From Gemmobacter aquarius (GTDB taxonomy: Bacteria > Pseudomonadota > Alphaproteobacteria > Rhodobacterales > Rhodobacteraceae), in the NCBI RefSeq assembly GCF_003060865.1, contig NZ_CP028918.1:3522001-3586000 (forward strand): a stretch of DNA of 64,000 nt, given 5' to 3'. Under the pieces are notes generated by a model. That model was not told the DNA's origin and made no database searches. It saw only the letters and a program-made list of their open reading frames with translations. Shown here piece after piece: positions 17,721-26,307 of the stretch. The translations under genes and the position numbers were made by a program. Within the stretch, counting starts at the first letter, position 1; the number at the start of each line of letters is the position of its first letter.

Positions 17721-17893
17721 AAGTCTATCGCAATTCCCTTTTTCTCCCAGTCGCCGTAGCGGACGGGTTCGGGGCCGTCGCGGCCGCCGAGTTCTTTGGG
17801 CAGGGGTTCGGCCTTGGCTGCTTTGCGGCGCTCTTCGGCCTCGGCCAAGGCGCGGAGGGCTGCGGGGGGGAGATCGGTCTGTTCGGTCATCAT
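17717..17893 (-). CDS. DUF1674 protein, succinate dehydrogenase assembly factor 4-like
   Basis: Tiny protein of 58 residues with the diagnostic C-terminus GGRDGPEPVRYGDWEKKG, ending in IAIDF. DUF1674 is the bacterial form of mitochondrial SdhAF4/Sdh8, which binds the flavinylated SdhA subunit during assembly of succinate dehydrogenase. The N-terminal half is a charged, probably disordered or helical stretch (AEAEERRKAAKAEPLPKE). Two adjacent ATG codons (17893 and 17890) could start it. It is divergent from rsmB, with about 60 bases between them, a conserved neighbourhood in Alphaproteobacteria. The function comes from the family, not from direct evidence here. Confidence 0.88.
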   Translation of the reverse strand: MMTEQTDLPPAALRALAEAEERRKAAKAEPLPKELGGRDGPEPVRYGDWEKKGIAIDF

Positions 17894-17956
17894 TAACGGT
17901 TCCGGTTCTTGCCCCTTTGATATACGCCCCTTTGTCAGATCAACAAGGGTGCGGTC

Positions 17957-19210
17957 ATGGCGGCAGAAGGTTTGGCAGCGCGGGCGGCGGCGGTTGGCCT
18001 GTTGGGGGCAGTGCTTTCCGAGGGGCAATCGATGGCCGAGGCGGTGGCTGACGCGCAGGGGCCGCTGGCGGGGCTGACGCCTTCGGACAAGGCGCGGGCG
18101 CAGCGGTTGGCGCTGGCGACGCTGCGGCATATCGAGCAATGCGACCGTGTGCTGGAGCCGCATTTGCGGAAATCTCCGCCACGCGAGGTGAAGAATGCGT
18201 TGCGGCTGGCGGTGACGGAATTGGCGATGGGCGGGGCCGCGCATGGCGTGGTGAACGCGGCGGTCGAGATCGTGCGGCGCGGCAAGCGGACGGGGCATAT
18301 GGCGGGGCTGGTCAATGCCGTGCTGCGGCAGGTGCCGGAAGCAGTGTTCGACGGGTTGCCGGTGCAGAAGATGCCGCGCTGGCTGCGCCAGCCGCTGGTG
18401 CATGCCTATGGGCGTGACGCGGTGGCGGCGATCGAGGCGGTGCAGGCGGGGGTTCCGCCGCTGGACCTGAGCTTGCGGGCGGGGGGTGAGGCGCCCGAGG
18501 GCGAAGTGCTGCCGACGGGGTCTTTGCGGCTGGCGGATGCGGGGCAGGTTTCGGCTTTGCCGGGGTTTGCCACGGGCGGCTGGTGGGTGCAGGACGCGGC
18601 GGCGGCGCTGGCGGTGCGGATGCTGGCACCTGTCGCGGGTGAGCGGGTGCTTGATTTGTGCGCGGCGCCGGGGGGCAAGACGATGCAGCTTGCCGCAAGC
18701 GGTGCTGCGGTGACGGCGGTCGATATTTCGGGGCCGCGCATGGGGCGGGTTGCGGAAAATCTGGCGCGGACGGGATTGGCGGCTGAACTGGTGGTGGCCG
18801 ATGCGCTGCAATGGACGCCGGATGCGCCGTTCGACGCGGTGTTGCTGGATGCGCCCTGTTCGGCGACGGGGACGATCCGGCGGCATCCTGATCTGCCCTT
18901 CATCAAGGACGGGTCGGAATTGCCCGAATTGGTGGCGCTTCAGGCGGCGATGCTGGACCGTGCGCTTGGCTTTGTGAAAAGCGGGGGGCGGGTGGTGTTT
19001 TGCACCTGCTCGCTTTTGCCGGAAGAGGGCGAAGGGCAGTTGGCGGCGGCGCTGGAGCGGCACGCGGGGCTGCGGGTCGAGCGGTTGGAGATTGCCGGCG
19101 TCGCGCCGGAGTGGTGGACGGAAACGGGCGGTTTGCGCCTGCGACCCGATCATTGGGCGGACCGTGGCGGGATGGACGGGTTCTTTATGGTGCGGCTGGT
19201 AAAGCGCTAA
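17957..19210 (+). CDS. rsmB: RsmB/NOP family rRNA (cytosine-5) methyltransferase
   Basis: SAM-dependent m5C methyltransferase that probably modifies 16S rRNA. An N-terminal NusB-like RNA-binding domain covers about residues 1-135 (LRHIEQCDRVLEPHL, NALRLAVTELAMGG). The Rossmann methyltransferase domain follows, with the SAM motif LDLCAAPGGKTMQLA, the catalytic-region DAPCSATG (Cys301) and the second cysteine motif FCTCSLLPEEGE (Cys349/Cys351). 417 residues, typical of RsmB. A second NOP-family protein cannot be excluded as the true orthologue. It overlaps the convergent corA gene by four bases. Confidence 0.92.
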   Translation: MAAEGLAARAAAVGLLGAVLSEGQSMAEAVADAQGPLAGLTPSDKARAQRLALATLRHIEQCDRVLEPHLRKSPPREVKNALRLAVTELAMGGAAHGVVNAAVEIVRRGKRTGHMAGLVNAVLRQVPEAVFDGLPVQKMPRWLRQPLVHAYGRDAVAAIEAVQAGVPPLDLSLRAGGEAPEGEVLPTGSLRLADAGQVSALPGFATGGWWVQDAAAALAVRMLAPVAGERVLDLCAAPGGKTMQLAASGAAVTAVDISGPRMGRVAENLARTGLAAELVVADALQWTPDAPFDAVLLDAPCSATGTIRRHPDLPFIKDGSELPELVALQAAMLDRALGFVKSGGRVVFCTCSLLPEEGEGQLAAALERHAGLRVERLEIAGVAPEWWTETGGLRLRPDHWADRGGMDGFFMVRLVKR

Positions 19211-20163
19211 AGCCAGTTCTTCCAGCGGATACAAAGCCATACCACGATCGGCGAGACGACCATGGCGATCAGGGCGGCGGGGTAGCCGAAGGCCCATTGC
19301 AGTTCGGGCATGACGCGGAAGTTCATGCCGTAGATTGCGGCGATGAGCAGCGGCGGCGAGAACAGGATGGTCACCACCGAGAGCAGGCGGAAAGTGGCGT
19401 TCTGGGCGAGGTTGATCATGCCAAGCGTCAGGTCGGTGGCCTGCGCCACGCGGGATGACAGGAAATCGGTATGCACCTCAAGCGCGTTGATGTCGCGGCG
19501 CAGGGCTTTCAGCGCCGGTTCGAGCCGCTTGTCGGCTTTGCGGTCGGACTGGTCATAAAAGCCGATGGCGCGGTCGAGCGTCAGCAGAGACAGGCGCAGG
19601 ATGCCGATCAGGTGGCCTTCGCGACCAAGGCGGCGCAGCGCGACCTCGAGCCGGTCTTGCGACTTTTGCCGGTGCTGCGGTTCGTGGATGGTGCGGCCAA
19701 GCTGGTCGAGGTTGCGACCGACGGATTCGAGAAGGTCGGCGATGCGGCCGGTGATCTCTTCGATCAGCGACAGGAAAATCGCATGGGCGCTGCCGCAGCC
19801 GGGGCCGGTTTTGTCGGCGCGGTTGGGGTAGGTTTCGAACGGGCGGGCGCGGTGGTGGCGCACGGTCACGAGGCGGTCGTGCGACAGGATGAAACTGACG
19901 GGGCCGGAGATCGGCTCGTTGGCGGTGGAATGGCCGGGAAGCACGACGGTGATGTAGTCGAGCGGGCCTTCGCGGTAGAGGCGGTTGGAGATCTCGATCT
20001 CTTCCATATCCTCGAGGCTGGGCACGTCGATGCCCAGCGCCGCGACGGCCTGAGCCTCGGCGAGGGTGGGGCGCAGCGCGTCGATCCAGACCGCCTGAGC
20101 GAGGTCTGCGCCGTCGGGCATGCGGCTGAGCGTGCCGCCGGATTCTGTATAGGCGTGCAGCAT
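19207..20163 (-). CDS. CorA family Mg2+ transporter
   Basis: Pentameric divalent-cation channel of the inner membrane. The long cytoplasmic N-terminal domain contains the stalk helix (RIADLLESVGRNLDQLGR through the 200s), and two C-terminal helices flank the hallmark YGMNF motif near residue 280, the Mg2+ selectivity filter; the protein ends in a basic KNWL tail. 318 residues. The loop after GMN reads RVMPELQW, in place of the common MPE(L), consistent with CorA. The gene is monocistronic, convergent with rsmB. Transport of Co2+, Ni2+ or Zn2+ (ZntB-like) is possible within this family. Confidence 0.92.
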   Translation of the reverse strand: MLHAYTESGGTLSRMPDGADLAQAVWIDALRPTLAEAQAVAALGIDVPSLEDMEEIEISNRLYREGPLDYITVVLPGHSTANEPISGPVSFILSHDRLVTVRHHRARPFETYPNRADKTGPGCGSAHAIFLSLIEEITGRIADLLESVGRNLDQLGRTIHEPQHRQKSQDRLEVALRRLGREGHLIGILRLSLLTLDRAIGFYDQSDRKADKRLEPALKALRRDINALEVHTDFLSSRVAQATDLTLGMINLAQNATFRLLSVVTILFSPPLLIAAIYGMNFRVMPELQWAFGYPAALIAMVVSPIVVWLCIRWKNWL

Positions 20164-20218
20164 CGGCTTGGCCCCTTCGCGTTGCGACAGGGATAGCAGA
20201 AAACGGATAGGCGTAAAG

Positions 20219-20833
20219 TCAGCGCGTCAGCATCGCGGCAAGTGGCGCGTTTTGACGCGCGACATGCGCGTTGAGCGCGGCGAGGGTCATCGGGTCGTTC
20301 TTGACGAATTCGATGAACATCATGTTGAGGTTGTTGAAGATCACCTCGCCCATGGCGCGGGGGTCGATGTCGGGGCGGGCGATGCTGCGGGCCTGCAATT
20401 CGGTGATGAGGGCGCAGACCTGTTCGGCAAGCCGGCGGTCGAGTTCGGTGAAGCGGTCGGAAAACGGGGTGGCGGGGGCCTCGATGGTGATAGCCATGGC
20501 GGTGCGCCACATCTCTTTCGACAGGTAGTAAAGCGAGTGGTCGTAGTAGCTGCCGATCAGGCGGGACAGGGCTTCGGCCACTGTCGGGGGCGGATCGGCC
20601 ACGATTGCGGTGCCTGAATCGAGCACCTCTTGCACCTCCATCACCACTATGGCGAGCAGCAGATCGCCCTTGGTTTCGAAGTAATTGTAGAAGGTGCCGA
20701 CCGACACTTCGGCCACGCGGGCGATATCGTCTATGCGGATCGCGCCGTAGCCTGCTTCGCGGAAAAGCTGGGCCGCGGCTTCGAGGATGCGCCGTGTGCG
20801 GTTGGCTTTCTGTCGTTCGCGAAGTCCGGTCAT
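20219..20833 (-). CDS. TetR family transcriptional regulator
   Basis: Repressor-type regulator with an N-terminal TetR HTH (RRILEAAAQLFREAGYGAIR, then ARVAEVSVGTFYNYFETKGD) and a C-terminal ligand/dimer domain. I start it at the ATG 20833 (MTGLRERQKANRTRR); an ATG at 20869, with a GAAG four bases upstream, would add 12 residues and is nearly as likely. It is divergent from the ABC transporter-agmatinase operon, and a 28-bp imperfect palindrome lies at the boundary, so it probably controls that operon and itself. The ligand may be a polyamine or guanidino compound, by inference from the neighbours. Confidence 0.88.
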   Translation of the reverse strand: MTGLRERQKANRTRRILEAAAQLFREAGYGAIRIDDIARVAEVSVGTFYNYFETKGDLLLAIVVMEVQEVLDSGTAIVADPPPTVAEALSRLIGSYYDHSLYYLSKEMWRTAMAITIEAPATPFSDRFTELDRRLAEQVCALITELQARSIARPDIDPRAMGEVIFNNLNMMFIEFVKNDPMTLAALNAHVARQNAPLAAMLTR

Positions 20834-20867
20834 TTTAGGGCATTCTGATACTTGCACTGGTTTTGAC

Positions 20868-20895
20868 ATTGACTTCAAAAATGAACGAACTCAAT
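20868..20895. promoter_or_regulatory. Candidate TetR operator between the regulator and the ABC operon
   Basis: ATTGAcTTC and GAAcTCAAT form inverted half-sites separated by 10 bases, a 28-bp partial palindrome in the space between the divergent genes. Its position, just upstream of the chosen TetR start, fits an operator that controls both directions. Confidence 0.45.
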
Positions 20896-20951
20896 TATTT
20901 TCTGATCGCGCCGAAAAGAGCGCAAGGCTGCAACCCGACATGGAGAGAGAT

Positions 20952-22004
20952 ATGGCTTTGACCGTGAGACTTCCCTTGACCGCGCTTGGGCTTTTGGCGC
21001 TGGCGACGCCTTCGTTCGCGCAAGAGCTGAATGCGCTGGTATGGTGCGACCACACCGACCCCGAGCTGGTGGCCCCGTTCGAGGAAAAGTTCGGGGTGAA
21101 GGTGAATGTGAAGGAATACGAGGGCACAGCGGCGGGGCTGGCCATTCTGGACCAGAGCGCGCCGGGTGACTGGGACGTGATGGTGATCGACGCGGTGGAT
21201 GTGGGCCGCGCGGTCGAGGCTGGAAAGCTGGCCGAGATACCCGCCGATGCGCTGCCGACGGGCGACTTTTTCCCCGAGCTGGTGATGGCCGAGAACAACA
21301 CCGTGGGCGGCAAGACCTATGCCGTGACGGAAAAGTTCGGCTACAACACGATTTCCTATGACAAGACCAAGGTCGACCCCGCCGACATGCAGGACATGGC
21401 CCTGTTGACGGGCGGCAAGTATGACGGGCGGATCGGGATTTACGACTATTACCTGCCGGTGCTGGGGCTTGTCGCGCTTGGGCAGGGGGTGAATACGGCG
21501 GATATCAACGCCGATACGCTGCCAAGTCTGAAAGAACCGCTGATGAAGCTGCGGGCAAGTGCCAAGCAGGTGTCGGATGTTGTGAGCGCGCAGACGGCGC
21601 TGGCGACGGGCGAGGTGGATATCGTCGTCGGTGGCGGCGAATGGCTGACGGCGGTGCTGGCGGCGGACAACCCGAACCTTGACTGGACGATCCCGAAGCA
21701 GGGCGGTTTGCGCTGGGCGCAGTCGATCGGCGTGGTGGCCGGGACGACTCAGCCGGACCTCGCGCTGGAGTTCGTGAAGTATATCGTGTCGCCCGAGGGG
21801 CAGGCGCGGTTGGCGACGGCGTCGTGCTATTGGGGGATGCCCGCGAACGCCAAGGCGGGTGACGGGCTGACGGCGGAACAGAAGGCGGTGCTGCGCTGGG
21901 ATGAACAGCCCGAGTTCCTGAAGCGGGCGCAGTTGTATCCGATTCCGGACGCCGCGACCGATACCGCGATGCAGGACATGTGGACCGAGATGCTGAACCA
22001 GTGA
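20952..22004 (+). CDS. ABC transporter substrate-binding protein, spermidine/putrescine type
   Basis: Periplasmic binding protein of the PotD / extracellular solute-binding family. A signal peptide ends at about residue 23 (LALATPSFA, then QELNALVW). The mature lobe begins NALVWCDHTDPELVAPFEEK, as in PotD-like proteins, and includes VGGKTYAVTEKFGYNTISYD and GGGEWLTAVLAADNP. Two cysteines, one near residue 32 and one near 300 (ATASCYWGMP), could form a disulfide. 350 residues. The ATG at 20952 follows the strong GGAGAGAGAT ribosome binding site; a start 12 bases upstream would lie before that site. It is the first gene of a five-gene overlapping operon with two permeases, an ATPase and two enzymes. 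Confidence 0.92.
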   Translation: MALTVRLPLTALGLLALATPSFAQELNALVWCDHTDPELVAPFEEKFGVKVNVKEYEGTAAGLAILDQSAPGDWDVMVIDAVDVGRAVEAGKLAEIPADALPTGDFFPELVMAENNTVGGKTYAVTEKFGYNTISYDKTKVDPADMQDMALLTGGKYDGRIGIYDYYLPVLGLVALGQGVNTADINADTLPSLKEPLMKLRASAKQVSDVVSAQTALATGEVDIVVGGGEWLTAVLAADNPNLDWTIPKQGGLRWAQSIGVVAGTTQPDLALEFVKYIVSPEGQARLATASCYWGMPANAKAGDGLTAEQKAVLRWDEQPEFLKRAQLYPIPDAATDTAMQDMWTEMLNQ

Positions 22005-22855
22005 CTTTGGAAGCGAAAGAGCGGCGCTTGGGCTGGGGTCTGGTGACCCCGGCCCTTGTGTGGACGGGGGCGTTTTTCGTGCTGCCGTTTGCGGCGATGG
22101 TGGTGCTGTCGCTGGCGCATATGGAGGGGCGGGCGGTCGTTTACGGGGTGGATGCGGGGAATTATGTCCGCGCGTTCACCGATTGGACGATGGTAAAGGC
22201 TTTGCTGAACAGCCTTGAGATTACCGTGATCGTAACGGTGGTTTCGGTGGTGCTGGCCTATCCTTTGGCGGCGATCATCGCGTTTCGGGTGCCTGTGCGG
22301 TGGCAGCGGTTGGCGCTGCTGATGGCGGTGTTGCCGTTCTGGACGAGTTACGTGGTGCGGTCCTATTCGTGGCTGCTGGTGCTGGGGCAGAACGGGGTGG
22401 TGAACAGGGCGCTGCTGGGGTTGGGGGTGATTGCGGAGCCGCTGGAAATTGCTTCCACGCGGATGGCGACGGTGATCGGGTTTGTGCATTTCTTCGTCAT
22501 GCTGCTGACGCTGACGATTTACGCCAACCTGATCCAGCTTTCGCCGAACTATATGCGGGCGGCGCAGGATCTGGGGGCGTCGAAGTGGCAGACGTTCCGG
22601 CATGTGGTGTTGCCGTTGACCCTGCCGGGGGTGGTGACGGGGGCGTTTTTGACGTTCGTGCTGTGCATCGGGGATTACATCACGCCGCAGATACTGGGCG
22701 GGAATACGGAATTGACGCTGCCGCAGCTGATCATGTTGCAAATGGGGCGGAGCGGGAATTTCCCGCTGGCGAGTGCGCTTTCGGTGGTGCTGATGGGGGT
22801 GGTGACGCTGGCTTATTTCCTGTCGGCCAAATGGTTGAGGCTGGACCGGGTATGA
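22001..22855 (+). CDS. ABC transporter permease (PotB-like)
   Basis: First inner-membrane permease of the polyamine-type importer, with about six helices. The EAA loop that contacts the ATPase is visible as DLGASKWQTFRHVVLPLTLP near residue 200. The GTG at 22001 overlaps the stop of the binding-protein gene as GTGA; the resulting 284 residues match PotB and PotH. The N-terminal helix follows a short charged start (TLEAKERRLGWGLVTPA). It forms a heterodimer with the next gene product, by family knowledge. Confidence 0.92.
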   Translation: MTLEAKERRLGWGLVTPALVWTGAFFVLPFAAMVVLSLAHMEGRAVVYGVDAGNYVRAFTDWTMVKALLNSLEITVIVTVVSVVLAYPLAAIIAFRVPVRWQRLALLMAVLPFWTSYVVRSYSWLLVLGQNGVVNRALLGLGVIAEPLEIASTRMATVIGFVHFFVMLLTLTIYANLIQLSPNYMRAAQDLGASKWQTFRHVVLPLTLPGVVTGAFLTFVLCIGDYITPQILGGNTELTLPQLIMLQMGRSGNFPLASALSVVLMGVVTLAYFLSAKWLRLDRV

Positions 22856-23619
22856 GGGCGCTTGGCTGGCTTTATATGGCGCTTGCCTATGTGTTCATCT
22901 TTCTGCCGGTGGCGGTGCTGGTCGCGTTTTCGTTTCAGGACGGGCGCTTGCCGGTGCCGCCGTTTCAGGGGTTCAGCTTGCGCTGGTATGAAAAGGTGCT
23001 GGGCGACCGTGACCTGATGGAGGCGCTTGGCAATTCGCTGCTGGTGGCGGTGGTGTCTTCGGTGATCGCCTTGGTGCTTGGCTTTCTGGCGGCGCATGCG
23101 TTGGCGCGGGTGCGGTTGCCCGGATCGGTGCTGATGCGGGGGGTGCTGATCGCGCCGATGACGGTGAGTTATCTGATCATCGCGCTGGGATTGCTGACGA
23201 TGTTCGGGGCGGCCGGGGTGAAGCTGTCGCTTTGGACTGTGGGTGCGGGGCATGTGGTGATCAACCTGCCCTTGTGCTTTGCGATCTGTTTTGCGGCGAT
23301 GGGCGACCAGCAGCGCAGCGCCGAGCGGGCGGCGCGTGATCTGGGGGCGGCCGAGTGGCAGGTTTTGCTGCATGTGTCGGCGCCGATGCTGGCGGCGCCC
23401 CTGGCGGCGGCGTTCTTTCTGTCGGTCACGTTCAGTTGGGACGAATTCATCATCGCGTTTTTGCTGACGCGGTTCGATGTGACGTTGCCTGTCGAGATCT
23501 GGTCGATGCTGCGGTCGGGGCTTTCGCCTGCGACCAATGCGGTGGGGTCGTTGGTGTTTCTGGTGTCGGTCACGCTGGTTGTGGCGTTGGAGCTGCTGGT
23601 GTTCAGGAGGGCGAAATGA
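22852..23619 (+). CDS. ABC transporter permease (PotC-like)
   Basis: Second inner-membrane permease of the operon, PotC/PotI type. 255 residues with six predicted helices, beginning LGWLYMALAYVFIFLPVAVL. The EAA loop reads RDLGAAEWQVLLHVSAPMLA near residue 165. The ATG at 22852 overlaps the stop of the preceding permease (ATGA). A GGAGG-like ribosome binding site for the following ATPase gene lies inside its last codons (TTCAGGAGGGCGAA). Confidence 0.92.
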   Translation: MRALGWLYMALAYVFIFLPVAVLVAFSFQDGRLPVPPFQGFSLRWYEKVLGDRDLMEALGNSLLVAVVSSVIALVLGFLAAHALARVRLPGSVLMRGVLIAPMTVSYLIIALGLLTMFGAAGVKLSLWTVGAGHVVINLPLCFAICFAAMGDQQRSAERAARDLGAAEWQVLLHVSAPMLAAPLAAAFFLSVTFSWDEFIIAFLLTRFDVTLPVEIWSMLRSGLSPATNAVGSLVFLVSVTLVVALELLVFRRAK

Positions 23620-24608
23620 CTGCGGATGTTTCGGTGCGCGGGGTTTCGCAACGCTATGGCGCGGCGCTGGCTTTGGACGATGTATCGTTGGAGATTTCGG
23701 CGGGGGAGTTCGTGGTGCTGCTGGGGCCTTCGGGCTGCGGGAAGACCACGCTTCTGAACCTGATCGGGGGGTTTGCCGAGCCTTCGGCGGGGCAGGTTCT
23801 GATCGGCGGGCGTGATATGGCGGGGGTTTCGCCCAAAGAGCGGCCGACGACGACGGTGTTTCAGGATTACGCGCTGTTTCCGCATATGAGCCTCGCCGAT
23901 AACGTGGGGTTCGGCTTGCGGATGCGGGGCGTTGGCAAGGCGGAACGGGTGGCGCGGGCGGCGGAGATGCTGGCGCTGGTGGGGCTGGAGGGGCGCGGCA
24001 AGCGGCGGCCGCATGAGTTGAGCGGCGGGCAGCGGCAGCGGGTGGCGCTGGCGCGGGCGCTGGCGGTCTCGCCGGACGTTTTGTTGCTGGATGAGCCGCT
24101 CGGGGCGCTGGACCTGAAGCTGCGCCGCGCGATGCAGGACGAGTTGAAGGCGATCCAGCGGCGGGTGGGTACGACGTTTGTGCATGTGACGCATGATCAG
24201 GAAGAGGCGATGTCGATTGCCGACCGGATCGTGGTGATGAATGGCGGCAAGATCGAGGATGTGGGGGCGCCGAGGGAGGTTTACCTGCGGCCTAAGTCTT
24301 TGTTTTCGGCGGGGTTCATGGGCGAGGTGAACCGGATCGAGGTGAAGGGCGGGGTGTCGGCCATGGGGAAGCTGGCGGTTCCGGATGGGGTGCTGTGCAT
24401 CCGGCCCGAGGCGATTTCGGCAGAGGGCGCGCTGCGGTTGGGGCCGTGCCGTGTTCAGGATACGGGATTTTTCGGTTCTTACGTGCGGGCGCAGGTTTCG
24501 CCTGTGGCGGCACCCAATATGGTGCTGACGGTGCATCTGCCGCCGGGCGCGGTGGTGGACGCGGGGGCAGTGCTCGATCTGGGTGCTTCGGCTTGGGTGG
24601 TGCTGTGA
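23616..24608 (+). CDS. ABC transporter ATP-binding protein (PotA-like)
   Basis: ATPase that powers the importer from the cytoplasmic side. Walker A GPSGCGKTT at 37-45, Q-loop in VFQDYALFPHMSL, signature LSGGQ at 135-139, Walker B VLLLDEP at 155-161, the D-loop and an H-loop in VHVTHDQEEAM. The C-terminal part after residue 240 is a TOBE-type regulatory domain, with LCIRPEAIS as its marker. 330 residues. The ATG at 23616 overlaps the preceding stop (ATGA), and the TGA at the end overlaps the next ATG (TGATG). Confidence 0.95.
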   Translation: MTADVSVRGVSQRYGAALALDDVSLEISAGEFVVLLGPSGCGKTTLLNLIGGFAEPSAGQVLIGGRDMAGVSPKERPTTTVFQDYALFPHMSLADNVGFGLRMRGVGKAERVARAAEMLALVGLEGRGKRRPHELSGGQRQRVALARALAVSPDVLLLDEPLGALDLKLRRAMQDELKAIQRRVGTTFVHVTHDQEEAMSIADRIVVMNGGKIEDVGAPREVYLRPKSLFSAGFMGEVNRIEVKGGVSAMGKLAVPDGVLCIRPEAISAEGALRLGPCRVQDTGFFGSYVRAQVSPVAAPNMVLTVHLPPGAVVDAGAVLDLGASAWVVL

Positions 24609-25336
24609 TGGAGCGGATGCGGGCGGCGGATTGGTGGCGGGTGCGGACAGTCGGGGACGGGGTCACATGGATCGACGAGCCGCATATCCATGAATTCTAC
24701 CGCTGCAATGTATGGCATGTGCGCGGGCGCGATGGCGACATGCTGGTCGATAGCGGGATGGGGGTTGTCAGCTTGCGCGAGTGGGTGCCGCTGGTGACGG
24801 AGCGGCCCTTGGAAGCGGTGGCGAGCCATACGCATTTTGACCATATCGGGTGTCACCATGAGTTTCCGTGCCGGTCGTGCCATGGGGCCGAGGCCGAGAT
24901 GATGCGAAGCCCCACGCGGGTGGCGACGCTGGCCGACCCCTATGTGACGGACGAGATTTTCACCGCTTTGCCGCCTGCGCCCTATCTGTCGGCGACCTAT
25001 GCGGTGAAGGCAGCGCCTGCGACGCGGTTGTTGTGGGACGGCGACGCGGTTGATCTGGGGGACCGGCGGTTCGAGGTGATCCATACGCCGGGACATTCGC
25101 CCGGCGGGATCGCGCTGTGGGAGGCCGCGACGGGGGTGCTGTTTTCGGGCGATATCGTCTATGACGGGCCGCTGATCGAGGACACCTATCATTCCGACGC
25201 GGCGGATTATCACCGGAGCATGGTAAGGTTGTATGATCTGCCGGTGCGGGTGGTGCATGGCGGGCATTTCGCAAGCTACGGGCGCGAGCGGCATCGCGAG
25301 ATCATCGGGAATTGGCTGAAGGGGAAAGAGGCATGA
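24608..25336 (+). CDS. Metallo-beta-lactamase-fold hydrolase
   Basis: Zinc hydrolase of the MBL superfamily. The first metal motif HTHFDH is at residues 74-79, followed by HTPGHSPGG, GDIVYDGP and a final HGGH that supply the remaining ligands. 242 residues, without a signal peptide, so it is cytoplasmic. Quorum-quenching, thioesterase, glyoxalase and other activities occur in this family, so the substrate is open. It lies between the transporter ATPase and the ureohydrolase, overlapping both by 1-4 bases, so it is surely part of the operon and may act on a product or precursor of the imported compound. Confidence 0.9.
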   Translation: MERMRAADWWRVRTVGDGVTWIDEPHIHEFYRCNVWHVRGRDGDMLVDSGMGVVSLREWVPLVTERPLEAVASHTHFDHIGCHHEFPCRSCHGAEAEMMRSPTRVATLADPYVTDEIFTALPPAPYLSATYAVKAAPATRLLWDGDAVDLGDRRFEVIHTPGHSPGGIALWEAATGVLFSGDIVYDGPLIEDTYHSDAADYHRSMVRLYDLPVRVVHGGHFASYGRERHREIIGNWLKGKEA

Positions 25337-26307
25337 GCGTATTCAATCAACCTTTGGGCGGGAACGACATGCCGCGTTTCGGCGGACCGGCGACGATGAT
25401 GCGCCTGCCTGCGGCCGAAACGGCGGCGGGTCTGGATGTGGCGTTCATCGGGGTGCCGATGGATCATGGCACGTCGAACCGGTCGGGCACGCGGTTGGGG
25501 CCGCGGCAGATAAGGGACGAAAGCCGGATGCTGCGGCCGTTCAACATGGCGACGGGGGCGGCTCCGTTCGAGCATTTGCAGGTTGCGGATATTGGCGATG
25601 TGCCGGTCAACACCTTCGATCTGAAAAAGACGGTCGATATCATCACCGCGCATTACCGGGGCGTGCTGGCGCATGGGGCCAAGCCCCTGACGCTGGGGGG
25701 CGACCATACGCTGACATGGCCGATCTTGCGGGCGATGAAGGAAAAGCACGGACCCGTGGCGCTGATCCATATCGATGCCCATGCCGACATCAACGACACC
25801 ATGTTCGGCGAGACGGTGGCGCATGGCTGCCCGTTCCGGCGGGCGTGGGAGGATGGCTGCCTGATAAACGACAAGGTGTTCCAGATTGGCTTGCGCGGGA
25901 CGGGGTATTCGCCCGACGATTTCGACTGGGCGCGGGACAAGGGCTGGACCGTGGTGCAGGCCGAGGAGTGCTGGGGCAAGTCGCTGGCCGGGCTGATGGC
26001 GCAGGTGCGCGAGCGGATCGGGGATGCGCCGGTTTACATTACCTATGACATCGACTCGCTCGATCCGGCCTTTGCGCCGGGGACGGGAACGGTCGAAGTG
26101 GGCGGGCTGAGCACGTGGCAGGCGCTGGAGATCATCCGTGGCTGTGCGGGGCTGAACATCGTGGGGGGCGATCTGGTCGAGGTGTCGCCGCCCTATGATA
26201 CCACGGGCAATACGGCTCTGATCGGGGCAAATCTGCTGTACGAGATGCTGTGTGTGATGCCGGGGGTGCCGCAGAAGCCTTCGCGCTGGTCGGGGTTGGT
26301 GTTTTAA
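25333..26307 (+). CDS. Agmatinase-family ureohydrolase
   Basis: Manganese enzyme of the arginase superfamily that removes urea from a guanidino compound: agmatine to putrescine, or guanidinobutyrate or guanidinopropionate to the amino acid. Metal motifs are GGDH (122-125), DAHAD (148-152) and the late DIDSLDPAFAP near residue 240. 324 residues. The ATG at 25333 overlaps the preceding stop (ATGA); the three bases farther upstream belong to the MBL gene. As the last gene of a polyamine-type transporter operon, it suggests uptake and hydrolysis of a guanidino compound. Subfamily assignment needs phylogeny; I do not commit to speB. Confidence 0.9.
   Translation: MSVFNQPLGGNDMPRFGGPATMMRLPAAETAAGLDVAFIGVPMDHGTSNRSGTRLGPRQIRDESRMLRPFNMATGAAPFEHLQVADIGDVPVNTFDLKKTVDIITAHYRGVLAHGAKPLTLGGDHTLTWPILRAMKEKHGPVALIHIDAHADINDTMFGETVAHGCPFRRAWEDGCLINDKVFQIGLRGTGYSPDDFDWARDKGWTVVQAEECWGKSLAGLMAQVRERIGDAPVYITYDIDSLDPAFAPGTGTVEVGGLSTWQALEIIRGCAGLNIVGGDLVEVSPPYDTTGNTALIGANLLYEMLCVMPGVPQKPSRWSGLVF

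Noticed and set aside
17717..19297. Long minus-strand frame containing the DUF1674 C-terminus
   Set aside because: Only the last 58 codons show a conserved family; the rest is antisense to rsmB and Arg/His/Pro-rich. The true start is the double ATG near 17893.
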